Notes under the pieces: model-generated
The model's input: the letters and a program-made list of their open reading frames with translations, nothing else
What the model was told of the DNA's origin: nothing
Databases searched by the model: none
Translations under genes and position numbers: made by a program
Assembly (NCBI RefSeq): GCF_024294805.1
Contig: NZ_JANCLU010000001.1
Location: 186,001-250,000, forward strand
Direction of reading: 5' to 3'
DNA: 64,000 nucleotides
Source of the DNA: Alsobacter ponti
GTDB lineage: Bacteria; Pseudomonadota; Alphaproteobacteria; Rhizobiales; Beijerinckiaceae
In this document: positions 38,450-46,991 of the stretch, in pieces
How positions within the stretch are numbered: the first letter of the stretch is position 1
How the letters are laid out: every line of letters begins with the position of its first letter

Positions 38450-39625
38450 TCACGGCTTGAGGACGACCTTGACGCAGCTGTCGCGCTTGTCCCGGAACAC
38501 GTTGTACATCTCCGGCCCGTCCTCGAGCCGCGCGGTGTGGGTGATGACGAAGGAGGGATCGATCTGCCCCTCCTCGATGCGGCGGACGAGATCGTCGGTC
38601 CAGCGGTTCACGTGGGTCTGGCCCATGCGGAAGGTCAGGCCCTTGTTCATCGCGACACCCATCGGGATCTTGTCGACGAGCCCGCTATAGACGCCGGGGA
38701 TGGAGATGACGCCGGCTGGCCGGCACACGTAGATCATCTCGCGCAGCACGTGCGGGCGGTCGCTTTCCAGCATCATCATCTGCTTGGCGCGGTCGTAGAT
38801 CGTGTCTGGCTGGCTCAGCCCGACATGGCTCTCCATGCCGATGGCGTCGATGCACTTGTCCGGGCCCTTGCCGCCCGTCAGCTCGTTCAGCCGCTCGACG
38901 ACGCTCTCCTCCTCGAAGTCGATGGTGATCGCGCCGCCCGCGCGCGCCATCGACAGGCGCTCCGGCAGGCAGTCGATCGCCACGACCTGCCTCGCGCCGA
39001 GCAGCACGGCCGAGCGGATCGCCATCTGGCCGACGGGGCCGCAGCCCCAGATGGCCACCGTGTCGGTGGGCTGGATGTCGCACTGCACGGCGGCCTGCCA
39101 GCCGGTGGGGAGGATGTCGCCCAGGAACAGCGCCTGCTCGTCGGAGAGGCTGTCGGGCACCTTGATGTGCGTGGTGTCGGCGTAGGGGACGCGCAGATAT
39201 TGCGCCTGCCCGCCGGGATAGCCGCCCGTGAGGTGGGTGTAGCCGAACAGGCCGGCGGTGGCGTGGCCGAACACCTTGTCGGCCATCGCCTTGTTGCGGT
39301 TGGTCGTCTCGCACACCGAGTAGTTGCCGCGGCGGCACTGCTCGCATTCGCCGCAGAAGATGGTGAAGGGCACGACGACGCGCTCGCCGACGCGCAGCTT
39401 GCCGTTGACGCCGCGCCCGACCTCGACCACCTCGCCCATCATCTCGTGGCCGACGATGTCGCCCGGCATCATGGCGGGGATGAAGTTGTGGAAGAGGTGC
39501 AGGTCGGAGCCGCAAATGGCGCAGCTCGTGATCTTCACGATGGCGTCACGCGAATCCTGGATCTCGGGGTCGGTGACGCTGTCGCACCGTATGTCTTCCT
39601 TGCCGTGCCAGACGAGGGCTTTCAT
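38450..39625 (-). CDS. zinc-dependent alcohol dehydrogenase family protein
   Basis: 391-residue MDR oxidoreductase using NAD(P). Catalytic zinc region CAICGSDLHLFHN, HE after GDIVGHEMMGEV, the structural zinc Cys cluster CGECEQCRRGNYSVC, and the dinucleotide fold IWGCGPVGQMAIRSA. The layout is close to the glutathione-independent formaldehyde-dehydrogenase-like group, but the substrate is unknown. ATG 39625 (MKALVWHG) chosen. A consensus EcfG-type promoter upstream suggests a role in general stress, for example reactive aldehyde removal. Confidence 0.9.
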   Translation of the reverse strand: MKALVWHGKEDIRCDSVTDPEIQDSRDAIVKITSCAICGSDLHLFHNFIPAMMPGDIVGHEMMGEVVEVGRGVNGKLRVGERVVVPFTIFCGECEQCRRGNYSVCETTNRNKAMADKVFGHATAGLFGYTHLTGGYPGGQAQYLRVPYADTTHIKVPDSLSDEQALFLGDILPTGWQAAVQCDIQPTDTVAIWGCGPVGQMAIRSAVLLGARQVVAIDCLPERLSMARAGGAITIDFEEESVVERLNELTGGKGPDKCIDAIGMESHVGLSQPDTIYDRAKQMMMLESDRPHVLREMIYVCRPAGVISIPGVYSGLVDKIPMGVAMNKGLTFRMGQTHVNRWTDDLVRRIEEGQIDPSFVITHTARLEDGPEMYNVFRDKRDSCVKVVLKP

Positions 39626-39676
39626 CGCGTTCTCCTGAATGCGCCGGGGCGGCCTGCGGCGCGCCGAGTGGAGCTG

Positions 39677-39701
39677 AACGCGATGCGTGGTCGGCTGTTC
39701 C
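39677..39701 (-). promoter_or_regulatory. EcfG-type general stress promoter
   Basis: Minus strand GGAAC (39701-39697), 16-bp spacer, CGTT (39680-39677): perfect consensus, 51 bp before the alcohol dehydrogenase start. Confidence 0.75.
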
Positions 39702-39709
39702 CAAGGCTC

Positions 39710-39749
39710 AGACCGAGGTTCGCTTGGTTCGGTCTTGACGGCCGTCAAG
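39710..39749. promoter_or_regulatory. palindromic operator candidates
   Basis: Two overlapping symmetric elements in the gap between the divergent dehydrogenase and regulator genes: the perfect 16-bp palindrome CTTGACGGCCGTCAAG (39734-39749) and the inverted repeat AGACCGA (39710-39716) / TCGGTCT (39729-39735). Likely binding site of a dimeric regulator, possibly the neighbouring winged-helix protein. Confidence 0.55.
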
Positions 39750-39897
39750 CCCGCGCGCCGGGGTGCGGCTTTGTTCGAAGGAGTTATTGCCAGCGCGCCC
39801 CCGCCGCGCATACTGCCGAGGGCGCGCCGTGGCTGCGTTTTCGTATCCAGGACGCGCGCGCGCCGGGTTGTCCGGAGGCGGGAGGCCAGTTGTGGTC

Positions 39898-40305
39898 ATG
39901 GATTTCTTCACGCTGCCGGACGATCCGACCCGCAGGGTCATCGCGCAGGCGATGCTCGACATGTCGTTCATCTTGCTCGAGAACGATTTCGACCTCGATC
40001 ACGTGCGTATCGCGAACTGCCTGACGCTCGCCCGCATCGACCGCGAATTGCTGGATTTCAGCGAGATCTCCAAGCGCACGCGCGTGCCCCGGCCCACCGT
40101 CATCCGCAAGGTCAAGGCGTGGGAGAGCGTCGGCATGGTGACGACCCAGCGCCGCGACGGCCACACCTACGTGCTGCCCACACGCCTCGGCGCCACCCAT
40201 GAGCAGGCGGTGACGCGGTGGCGGGAGCTGGAGCGCGTGCTCCTGGAGGCCGCCGAGCGCCTGTCCGCGCGGCCGCCGGACGTTCCCGCGCGAAAGCGCG
40301 CCTGA
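39898..40305 (+). CDS. winged-helix transcriptional regulator (MarR-like)
   Basis: 135-residue protein. Residues about 10-40 form a long helix, and 55-95 a winged HTH (ISKRTRVPRPTVIRKVKAWESVGMVTTQRRDGHTYVLPT read as helix-turn-helix plus wing), close to MarR/MarR-like regulators. The ATG at 39898 (MDFFTLP) is preferred because the upstream part is low-complexity. It is divergent from the stress-type dehydrogenase with palindromes between, which suggests local control. Effector unknown. Confidence 0.8.
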   Translation: MDFFTLPDDPTRRVIAQAMLDMSFILLENDFDLDHVRIANCLTLARIDRELLDFSEISKRTRVPRPTVIRKVKAWESVGMVTTQRRDGHTYVLPTRLGATHEQAVTRWRELERVLLEAAERLSARPPDVPARKRA

Positions 40306-40323
40306 GCCGAAAGGCCGGCCCCC

Positions 40324-41472
40324 TCAGCGGGCGCGACCGGCCGCGTGATGCACGCCGCCGAACACGACGCCGGCGGCCGAGAGGCGCTGTTCGCCGACCA
40401 GCCGTTCGCCGACCGAATCGACATAGTCGAACCGCCCCGAGTCCAGCTTCAGCAGCGACGCGTCCCCGGGCGAGCCCGGCGCGAAGGTCCCCAGCTCCTC
40501 GCGGCCGAGCGCCCGCGCCGGCGCCAGCGTCGCGGCCTCGACCACCTCCGCGAGCGGCATGCCGAGGCAGAGGAACTTCGACATCGTGGTCAGCAGGTCG
40601 AAGGCGGGGCCCTCGATGCATAGTGCGTGAACGTCGCTGGAAATGCAGTCCGGCTTGAAGCCGTTGGCGAGCATGGTGCGGGCGACGGCGAAGGAGAACG
40701 AGCCCATGCCGTGGCCGATGTCGAAGATCACGCCGCGGGCGCGCGCGTCCAGCACGCAGTCGAGCACCTTGCCGTCCGGCCCCGCCGCGCAGTTCGGGAA
40801 CGGCCGGAAGCAGTGGGTGAGGATGTCGCCCTTGCGCAGCCGCGCCAGCACGTCCGGCAGCATGGGCGGCGGCTCGTCGATATGCACCATCATCGGCATG
40901 CCGATCTCCTCGGCCGCCTGCCGGGCGATGTCGAGCGGGGCGAGGCCGGAGAAGCCGCTGGCGTTGCGGCCGACGCGAACCTTGACCCCGGCGATGACGT
41001 CGCGATTGGCGCGCGCCACCTCGACCGTGTCGATCGGCGCCATCAGCCGCATGTCGCCGGATTCTCCCACCATCACGCGCTTCGAGAAGCCGTAGATGCC
41101 GGCGAAGGAGATGTTCAGGTAGGCGATGATGCGGACCGGCGCGCGCTCGATGACGTGCTCGCGGAACCCCTTGAAGTTGCCCGGGCCGGCGCTGCCCGTG
41201 TCGACCAGCGTGGTCACGGCCCCCTCGCGGAACAGGCGCATGGCGTCGACGCCGAGCGAGGTTCCGCCGTCATAGACGTGGGTGTGCAGGTCGATCAGCC
41301 CCGGCGTGACGATGCATCCGCCGGCGTCGACCACGGTCGCGCCTTCATGGGTCCGCAGGTCACGCCCGACGGCGGCGACCTTTCCGCCGGAAAACGCGAC
41401 GTCCATCACGCCGTCGAGCTTCTGGGACGGGTCGACGACGTGGCCGCCGCGCAGGATGAGGTCGTTTGTCAT
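40324..41472 (-). CDS. amidohydrolase/deacetylase family metallohydrolase
   Basis: 382-residue member of the amidohydrolase superfamily subgroup that includes Atu3266 and EF0837. Metal motifs: GLIDLHTHVYDGGTSLG (HxH), a carboxylated-Lys candidate in GVKVRVGRNASG, MMVHIDEPP, THCFRPFPN and ISSDVHALCIEGP. Characterised relatives deacetylate N-acyl or O-acetyl compounds. It lies 32 bp after the PP2C-like gene on the same strand, so it may process the compound imported by the adjacent transporter. Substrate unknown. Confidence 0.85.
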   Translation of the reverse strand: MTNDLILRGGHVVDPSQKLDGVMDVAFSGGKVAAVGRDLRTHEGATVVDAGGCIVTPGLIDLHTHVYDGGTSLGVDAMRLFREGAVTTLVDTGSAGPGNFKGFREHVIERAPVRIIAYLNISFAGIYGFSKRVMVGESGDMRLMAPIDTVEVARANRDVIAGVKVRVGRNASGFSGLAPLDIARQAAEEIGMPMMVHIDEPPPMLPDVLARLRKGDILTHCFRPFPNCAAGPDGKVLDCVLDARARGVIFDIGHGMGSFSFAVARTMLANGFKPDCISSDVHALCIEGPAFDLLTTMSKFLCLGMPLAEVVEAATLAPARALGREELGTFAPGSPGDASLLKLDSGRFDYVDSVGERLVGEQRLSAAGVVFGGVHHAAGRAR

Positions 41473-41504
41473 GACGGGCGTCTCCGGGGTGAGGCGTCGG
41501 GCGC

Positions 41505-42500
41505 TCAGAAGCGCACGCCGAGATAGGTGCGGTCGTCCGCGAAGGCCTGGCGGGTCGAGCCCTTGGGCGACAGATGCAGCCGCACCTTCTCCCTGTCCTC
41601 CCGTTCGACGCGGCGGAACGCGTCCTCCCACGCGGCGACGCCGAAGCCCTCGCCCGGCGCGAAATAGCCGTCCGTGAAGAGTTCGATGGCGTCGACGCCG
41701 TCGAGCGCGACCTGCTCGCGGTGGACGAGGCGTTCCGGCACGTCGAAGCCGTCGAGGCAGGAATAGCCGAGCGCCTCGTCGCTCTCGTTCTGGTAGTCGC
41801 CCTGGGCGTTGACGATGCCGCCGCGCACGAGCTTCTCGATGTCGGCGCGCGGCGCGTGCGGCAGGCGCTCGGCGTTGGCGGCCAGGGCGCGCTCCTCGAT
41901 GCGCGCCAGATGCGCCGTGTCGAGGTGCGGCGCGAGCCCGAGTTCCGGAACCTGCGACGTGCCGTGCCAGGCGATCTGGCGCGACAGCTTCTCGCGCAAG
42001 TCCGGGTCCTGCGTCACTTCGCCGATGATCGGCCAGGCCTGCTGGCGCAGCGTGGAGGTGATGAGGTCGAGGTCCTTCTCCACCTGCACGACCCGCCCGC
42101 CGAGCCGCACGCCGCTGTCGCCGACGAGCGTCACGTCGGCGACGCCGTCGTGCAGCGTGACGAGGGCGAGCGTCGCCGAGAAGCGGTTGTGCCGCTCGTG
42201 TCGGGCGCGCTCGGCCATGCCGTGGCGTTCGTAGCCCTCGCGCAGGGCCCGCGTCAGGGCGCGCACGACGGCCATGCCGTCGTCGAGCGGCGCGCCCGGC
42301 GCGCTCAGGATGCGCTCCAGCGCCGCCTCCACCGTGGCCGCGGCGTACTGGCCCGAGAGCATGCCGTCATAGCGCGCGCCGGTGCGCGCCGTAGCGCCGT
42401 CGATGACGGCGTAGGCGCGCCCGGGCAGCACGACGAAACGATCCTCGTTGGCCTGAGGCGCCCGAGGGTCCTTGGCCTGGGTGAAGGCTTCCAGGAGCAT
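41505..42500 (-). CDS. PP2C-like (PPM) phosphatase domain protein
   Basis: 331-residue protein with the spaced motifs of PPM phosphatases: ANEDRFVV (start), YAVIDGATA (metal Asp), LVGDSGVRL, ELFTDGYF and DDRTYLGVRF at the C-terminus. No membrane segment or signal. Such proteins are usually protein Ser/Thr phosphatases, but here it sits between a solute-binding protein and an amidohydrolase in a transport locus, so it may act on an imported phosphorylated small molecule. The TDG Asp and final DD are present, so activity is plausible. Confidence 0.78.
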   Translation of the reverse strand: MLLEAFTQAKDPRAPQANEDRFVVLPGRAYAVIDGATARTGARYDGMLSGQYAAATVEAALERILSAPGAPLDDGMAVVRALTRALREGYERHGMAERARHERHNRFSATLALVTLHDGVADVTLVGDSGVRLGGRVVQVEKDLDLITSTLRQQAWPIIGEVTQDPDLREKLSRQIAWHGTSQVPELGLAPHLDTAHLARIEERALAANAERLPHAPRADIEKLVRGGIVNAQGDYQNESDEALGYSCLDGFDVPERLVHREQVALDGVDAIELFTDGYFAPGEGFGVAAWEDAFRRVEREDREKVRLHLSPKGSTRQAFADDRTYLGVRF

Positions 42501-42508
42501 GATGGACC

Positions 42509-43480
42509 TCAGCGGTCCGCCAGCGCCTTCTTCCAGGCGTTGAGCCAGGCCGTGCGGTTCTGCGCCACCGTCTTCATGTCGTAGTTGATCAGCTTGATCT
42601 CGTTCATCGGCTTGAGGCCGGTGGCGTTGACGTCCGTGCGCACGGAGCGGCGTCCGATCTCGGCGACCAGGATCTCCTGCACGGGCTTCGAGAGCAGCCA
42701 GTCGATGAAGGCCTTGCCGTTATCCGGGTTCGGCCCGCCCTTCACCAGCGCGATGCCGTCGGCCACGGTCGAGGTGCCGTCCTCGGGATAGACGATCGCC
42801 ACGTTGCCGCCGTTGCGCACGTATTCGAGCGCGTTGTCCTCGAGCGTGATGCCGACCAGCGCCTCGCCATCGTTGACGAAGCGCACCACCGCGCCGGAGC
42901 TGTCCGACAGGGCGAAATTGGCCAGGATGCCCTTGTAGACGTCCCAGCCCTTGTCGCCGTAGCCGAGCAGCACGGTCGCCAGCTGCTGGAACGACGAGCC
43001 CGACGAATCGGCCCGCGCGGAGGAGATCTTGCCCTTCCACTTCGGGTCGGCGAGGTCCTTCCAGGTCTTCGGGTAGTCGGCCGGCTTGAGCTGCTTGGTG
43101 TTGACCGCGAATACGGCCAGGATGCCCGTGTAGGGCAGCCACTCGGGGCTCACCTTGTAGGCCGGGTTGAGGACGGCGGCTTCCTTCGGCTGGTAGGTCG
43201 CCAAAAGGTCCTTGTTGTCCTCCAGCGACTCGCCGCCGATGCTCCAGATCACGTCGGCCTTGGGCGCGGACGCCTCGGCGCGCACGCGCTTGATGATGTC
43301 GCCCGAGCCCGCCTTGACGACATCGAGCTTGATGCCGGTCTCCTTCTCGAAACGCGGCTGCAGCGCGTTGACGATGCTGGTGTTGTGGGCCGTGTAGACG
43401 GTGACGCGCTTTTCCTGCGCGAGGGCCCCCGTCGCGAACGCCGCGAGAACGACGCCCGCCAGCACTGCCTTTTTCATCAT
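42509..43480 (-). CDS. ABC transporter solute-binding protein (AfuA/FbpA-like)
   Basis: 323-residue periplasmic binding protein. Signal peptide MMKKAVLAGVVLAAFATGALA-QE (residues 1-22). Family segments: VTVYTAHNTSIVNALQPRFEKETGIKLDVV, ADVIWSIGGE, and YPEDGTSTVADGIALVKG. The nearest well-known types bind ferric iron or organophosphates (AfuA binds hexose phosphates). No clear double-Tyr iron site is visible. AAGGGAG precedes two adjacent ATG codons (43480, 43477); either may be used. Divergent from the ATPase and permease genes. Confidence 0.9.
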   Translation of the reverse strand: MMKKAVLAGVVLAAFATGALAQEKRVTVYTAHNTSIVNALQPRFEKETGIKLDVVKAGSGDIIKRVRAEASAPKADVIWSIGGESLEDNKDLLATYQPKEAAVLNPAYKVSPEWLPYTGILAVFAVNTKQLKPADYPKTWKDLADPKWKGKISSARADSSGSSFQQLATVLLGYGDKGWDVYKGILANFALSDSSGAVVRFVNDGEALVGITLEDNALEYVRNGGNVAIVYPEDGTSTVADGIALVKGGPNPDNGKAFIDWLLSKPVQEILVAEIGRRSVRTDVNATGLKPMNEIKLINYDMKTVAQNRTAWLNAWKKALADR

Positions 43481-43526
43481 TCGCTCCCTTTGGATGTTCT
43501 TGCCCGACGCGGCGAGCATCGTGCAT

Positions 43527-43554
43527 TGTGACAGTCATTTGTAAAGTGTGACAG
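43527..43554. promoter_or_regulatory. direct repeats TGTGACAG in divergent promoter
   Basis: TGTGACAG at 43527-43534 and again at 43547-43554, 20 bp apart (two helical turns), in the 124-bp gap between the binding-protein and ATPase genes. Candidate operator of an unknown regulator. Confidence 0.45.
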
Positions 43555-43604
43555 CGGCTTGGCCGCGGTCCCCGTGCATCCCCGCACGACGAGAGAGAGC
43601 CCGC

Positions 43605-44687
43605 GTGTCGCGTCTGGACATCAGGACCATTGAAAAGAGCTTCGGGGACGTTCGCGTCCTCAAGGGCGTCGACCTGACGGTCGAGTCGGGCGAGTTCTTC
43701 ACGCTGCTCGGGCCGAGCGGATGCGGCAAGACGACCCTGCTGCGCATCATCGCCGGCTTCCAGCGGCAGGACGCCGGCGAGATCGTCGTCGACGGGGACC
43801 GCATCGACGCCCGGCCGGCGCACAAGCGCGACATCGGCATGGTGTTCCAGGACTACGCGGTGTTCCCGCACCTTACGGTGGCCGAGAACATCGCCTTCGG
43901 GCTGCGCGCCCGGCGCATGGGCGACGCGGACGTGCGCGCCCGGGTCGACGAGGGGCTGCGCATGGTGCGGCTCGAAGGCCTCGGCCAGCGCCTGCCCTCC
44001 GAGCTCTCCGGCGGCCAGCAGCAGCGCGTCGGGCTCGCCCGGGCCATGGCGATCCGGCCCAAGCTGCTGCTGATGGACGAGCCTCTGTCCAACCTCGACG
44101 CGAAGCTGCGCGTCGACCTGCGCGAGGACATCCGCGACATCCAGAAGCGGCTCGGCATCACCACCATCTACGTCACCCACGACCAGGAGGAGGCGCTGGC
44201 GATCTCCGACCGCATCTGCGTGATGGACCGGGGCGTGGTGGAGCAGGTGGGCACGCCGTTCGAGGTCTACCGCGCGCCCCGTCGGCGCTTCGCGGCGGCC
44301 TTCGTCGGCACCATGAACTTCGTCGCCGCCGACTCGGACGGGGGACGCGTCCGCATCGGCCCGCTGACGCTGCCGGTCGCCGCGCCGGCGCGGGACGGCT
44401 TCCAGCTGGCGATCCGTCCGGAAAACGTGGTGGTGGGCGCCCCGACCGACGGCGACGCGCGCGGCGCGATCCGCCTCGAAGGGGCGGTGCGCAAGATCAC
44501 CTTCCTGGGGCGCGAGGCGCACTACACGCTGAGCACGCCGGTCGGCGAGATCGTGGCGCAGGTGGCGGACCCGACCCGCGAATTGCTGGATGTCGAGGGC
44601 CGCACCATCGCGATCGCGCTGCCCTACGACAAGGTGGTGCTGTTCACCGCCGAGGGCGACGCAACGCCGTTCGGGGCCGCGACGTGA
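43605..44687 (+). CDS. ABC transporter ATP-binding protein (MalK/FbpC-like)
   Basis: 360-residue importer ATPase: Walker A GPSGCGKTTLL, Q-loop MVFQDYAVFPH, signature [16 protein letters not shown], Walker B LLLMDEPLSNLD, and a C-terminal TOBE domain (about 275-350). GTG 43605, after GAGAGAGAGC, is chosen because the family start LDIRTIEKSFG follows at once. Its stop overlaps the permease start. Confidence 0.94.
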   Translation: MSRLDIRTIEKSFGDVRVLKGVDLTVESGEFFTLLGPSGCGKTTLLRIIAGFQRQDAGEIVVDGDRIDARPAHKRDIGMVFQDYAVFPHLTVAENIAFGLRARRMGDADVRARVDEGLRMVRLEGLGQRLPSELSGGQQQRVGLARAMAIRPKLLLMDEPLSNLDAKLRVDLREDIRDIQKRLGITTIYVTHDQEEALAISDRICVMDRGVVEQVGTPFEVYRAPRRRFAAAFVGTMNFVAADSDGGRVRIGPLTLPVAAPARDGFQLAIRPENVVVGAPTDGDARGAIRLEGAVRKITFLGREAHYTLSTPVGEIVAQVADPTRELLDVEGRTIAIALPYDKVVLFTAEGDATPFGAAT

Positions 44688-46378
44688 AGGGCGCGGGGGG
44701 AGCGCTGTCGCGGGCCTTCGGCGGCGGAACGGCGCGCCGGGGGTTCGACCCCTGGATTCTCGTGCTGGTCGGCGCGTGGGCCATCGTCGCGCTGCTGTTG
44801 ATCTGGCCGCTGTGGTCGGTGCTGATGGCGAGCTTCCGCGACAACGACACCGGGGCGCTGTCGCTCACCAACTACATCGACGTCTTCACGCTGCGCTCCT
44901 ATCGCCGCGCCATCGGCAACACGCTGCTCGCCGGGCTCGGCGGCATGGCGGGGGCGCTCGTGCTGGGCGTGACGCTGGCGCTCGTCACCACGCGCTTCCG
45001 CATTCGCGGCCGGGTGCTCATCCAGATCCTGGCGGTGGTGGCGCTGGTGTCGCCGCCGTTCATCGGGGCCTATGCGTGGATCGTGCTGTTCGGCGCCAAC
45101 GGGGTGGTGCGGCAGGGTCTCGCCTCTGTCGGTATCGACATCCCCACCATCTACGGCGCGACGGGCGTCATCCTCGTCTTCGCGTTCAAGTTCTTTCCCC
45201 ACGTCTTCCTCATCACCTCCGGCGCGCTGGGGGCGGTGAACCGCTCGGTGGAGGAAGCCGCCGAGGGGCTGGGGCTGTCGCCGCTGCGCCGCCTGTTCAA
45301 GGTGACGTTCCCGCTCATCCTGCCGTCGATCACGGCGGCCGCGCTGCTCACCTTCGTGCTGTCCATCGCCGACTTCGGCACGCCACGGCTGATCGGGCGC
45401 GACTTCAACGTGCTGGCGACGGAAGCCTTCATGCTGTTCGGCACCGAGATGGGCGGCAATCCCGGCATGGCCTCGGCGCTGAGCATGGTGCTGATCGGCC
45501 TGTCGATGGCCCTGGTGCTGCTGCAGCGGCGCGTGACGCGGCGGGACGTCTACGCCGGCAATCTGATGCGCAAGCCGTTCGTGCGCGAGGCGACGGGCTG
45601 GCGCGGCGTGGCGCTGCACGTCGTCGCCTACGCCATCGTCCTGGTAGGCGCGCTGCCCGCGATCACCGCCGTGATCTTCTCGTTCCGCCGCACGAGCGGG
45701 CCGGTATTCCAGCCCGGCGTGAGCCTGCAGAGCTACGAGCGCGTGATCTCGACCGTGTCGACGCCGGTGTGGAACACGCTGGTCTATTCCAGCGCCTCGG
45801 TGTTCGCCATCGTGGTGGCGGGCACGCTCATCGGCTACCTTGTCAGCCGCCGCCCGCAGCCGGCGACGGCCGCCCTCGACGGCATGCTGATGGTGCCCTA
45901 CGTCGTGCCCGGCATCGTGATGGGCATCGCCATCATCACGCGGTTCAACGGTCCCCCGCTGGAGCTCACCGGCACCGGCCTCGTCATCGTCATGGCCGTC
46001 TTCATCCGCAGGCTGCCCTACTCGGCGCGCTCGGCGGCGGCCGCCCTGAAGCAGCTCAGCCCGAGCCTCGAGGAGGCGGCGATCAGCCTCGGCTATTCGC
46101 CGGCGCGCGCCTTCCTGCGCGTCACCGTGCCGCTGATCGGGCCGGGCATCCTGGCCGGCGCGCTGATGAGCCTCGTCACCGCGATGAACGAGCTGTCGTC
46201 CTCGCTCGTGCTCTATGTCGGCAGCACGGTGACGATGCCGGTGCGCATCTATCTCGCGGTGCTGGACGGCGAGTACGGGCTGGCCTCGGCGCTGTCGAGC
46301 ATCCTGCTCGTGCTGACGGTGGCGGCGGTGGCCGGCGCGTTCCTTCTGTCGGGCCGCAAGCAGAGCTCGCTTCTCTAG
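44684..46378 (+). CDS. fused two-domain ABC transporter permease (FbpB-like)
   Basis: 564-residue protein with two permease domains in one chain, about 12 membrane helices. Two EAA loops are clear: EEAAEGLGLSPLRRLF in the first half and EEAAISLGYSPARAFL in the second. Such fusions are typical of the ferric iron, AfuB and aminoethylphosphonate importer class. GTG 44684 overlaps the ATPase stop (GTGA). Confidence 0.93.
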   Translation: MKGAGGALSRAFGGGTARRGFDPWILVLVGAWAIVALLLIWPLWSVLMASFRDNDTGALSLTNYIDVFTLRSYRRAIGNTLLAGLGGMAGALVLGVTLALVTTRFRIRGRVLIQILAVVALVSPPFIGAYAWIVLFGANGVVRQGLASVGIDIPTIYGATGVILVFAFKFFPHVFLITSGALGAVNRSVEEAAEGLGLSPLRRLFKVTFPLILPSITAAALLTFVLSIADFGTPRLIGRDFNVLATEAFMLFGTEMGGNPGMASALSMVLIGLSMALVLLQRRVTRRDVYAGNLMRKPFVREATGWRGVALHVVAYAIVLVGALPAITAVIFSFRRTSGPVFQPGVSLQSYERVISTVSTPVWNTLVYSSASVFAIVVAGTLIGYLVSRRPQPATAALDGMLMVPYVVPGIVMGIAIITRFNGPPLELTGTGLVIVMAVFIRRLPYSARSAAAALKQLSPSLEEAAISLGYSPARAFLRVTVPLIGPGILAGALMSLVTAMNELSSSLVLYVGSTVTMPVRIYLAVLDGEYGLASALSSILLVLTVAAVAGAFLLSGRKQSSLL

Positions 46379-46403
46379 GCCGTCGTCGCGGGAGAATGCC
46401 GTC

Positions 46404-46976
46404 GTGCCCGTCGCCCATTTCGTGACCCATCCGGAAGTCGTCATCGACCCGGCCGTTCCGGTGCCGCGCTGGCATCTGAGCGACAAGGGCATCCATCGCA
46501 TGCGCGCCTTCGCCGAGACGATGGCCGGCACGGACATCGCCGCCGTGTGGGCCAGCGACGAGGCGAAGGCGATCGAGGCCGGCGGCGTGCTGGCCGCGCG
46601 CTTCGGCCTGCCGGTGCACGTCCATCCGGGGTTGGCCGAGAACGACCGCAGCGCCACCGGCTACCTGCCGCCGCCGGAATTCCAGGCGACGGCGGACGCG
46701 TTCTTCGCGCGTCCGCACGAGAGCGTGCGCGGCTGGGAGCGGGCCATCGACGCGCAGGCGCGCGTCGCGGCGGCTGTGGACGACGTGCTGCGAACGCCGC
46801 CGGAGGGCGACGTCGCCTTCGTGGCGCATGGCGGCGTCGGCGCGCTGCTGCTCTGCCGCTACCTGGGCGTCGAGATCAGCCGCGGCTACGACTCGCCCTT
46901 CCAGGGCCATTACTGGAGCTTCGACGTGGCGACACGCCGCGTCCTGCACGGCTGGCGGGTGATCGCCCCCGTTTAG
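46404..46976 (+). CDS. histidine phosphatase-like protein with altered RHG motif
   Basis: 190-residue protein of the histidine phosphatase (phosphoglycerate mutase-like) superfamily. The catalytic-His segment is FVTHPEV (H9), so the usual RHG is THP: the first Arg and Gly are lost. The C-terminal catalytic pair VAFVAHGGVGALL is intact. GTG 46404 follows GGAGA. It lies 25 bp after the permease, so it is probably the last gene of that operon, and with the PP2C-like protein makes two phosphatase-type genes beside one importer. Activity without the Arg is uncertain. Confidence 0.82.
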   Translation: MPVAHFVTHPEVVIDPAVPVPRWHLSDKGIHRMRAFAETMAGTDIAAVWASDEAKAIEAGGVLAARFGLPVHVHPGLAENDRSATGYLPPPEFQATADAFFARPHESVRGWERAIDAQARVAAAVDDVLRTPPEGDVAFVAHGGVGALLLCRYLGVEISRGYDSPFQGHYWSFDVATRRVLHGWRVIAPV

Positions 46977-46991
46977 GCCGCCTCCGACGCC

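Noticed and set aside
42509-46378. Naming the importer as a ferric iron transporter (FbpABC)
   Set aside because: Similarity is only at class level; the binding protein lacks a visible double-Tyr iron site and the neighbours are phosphatases.
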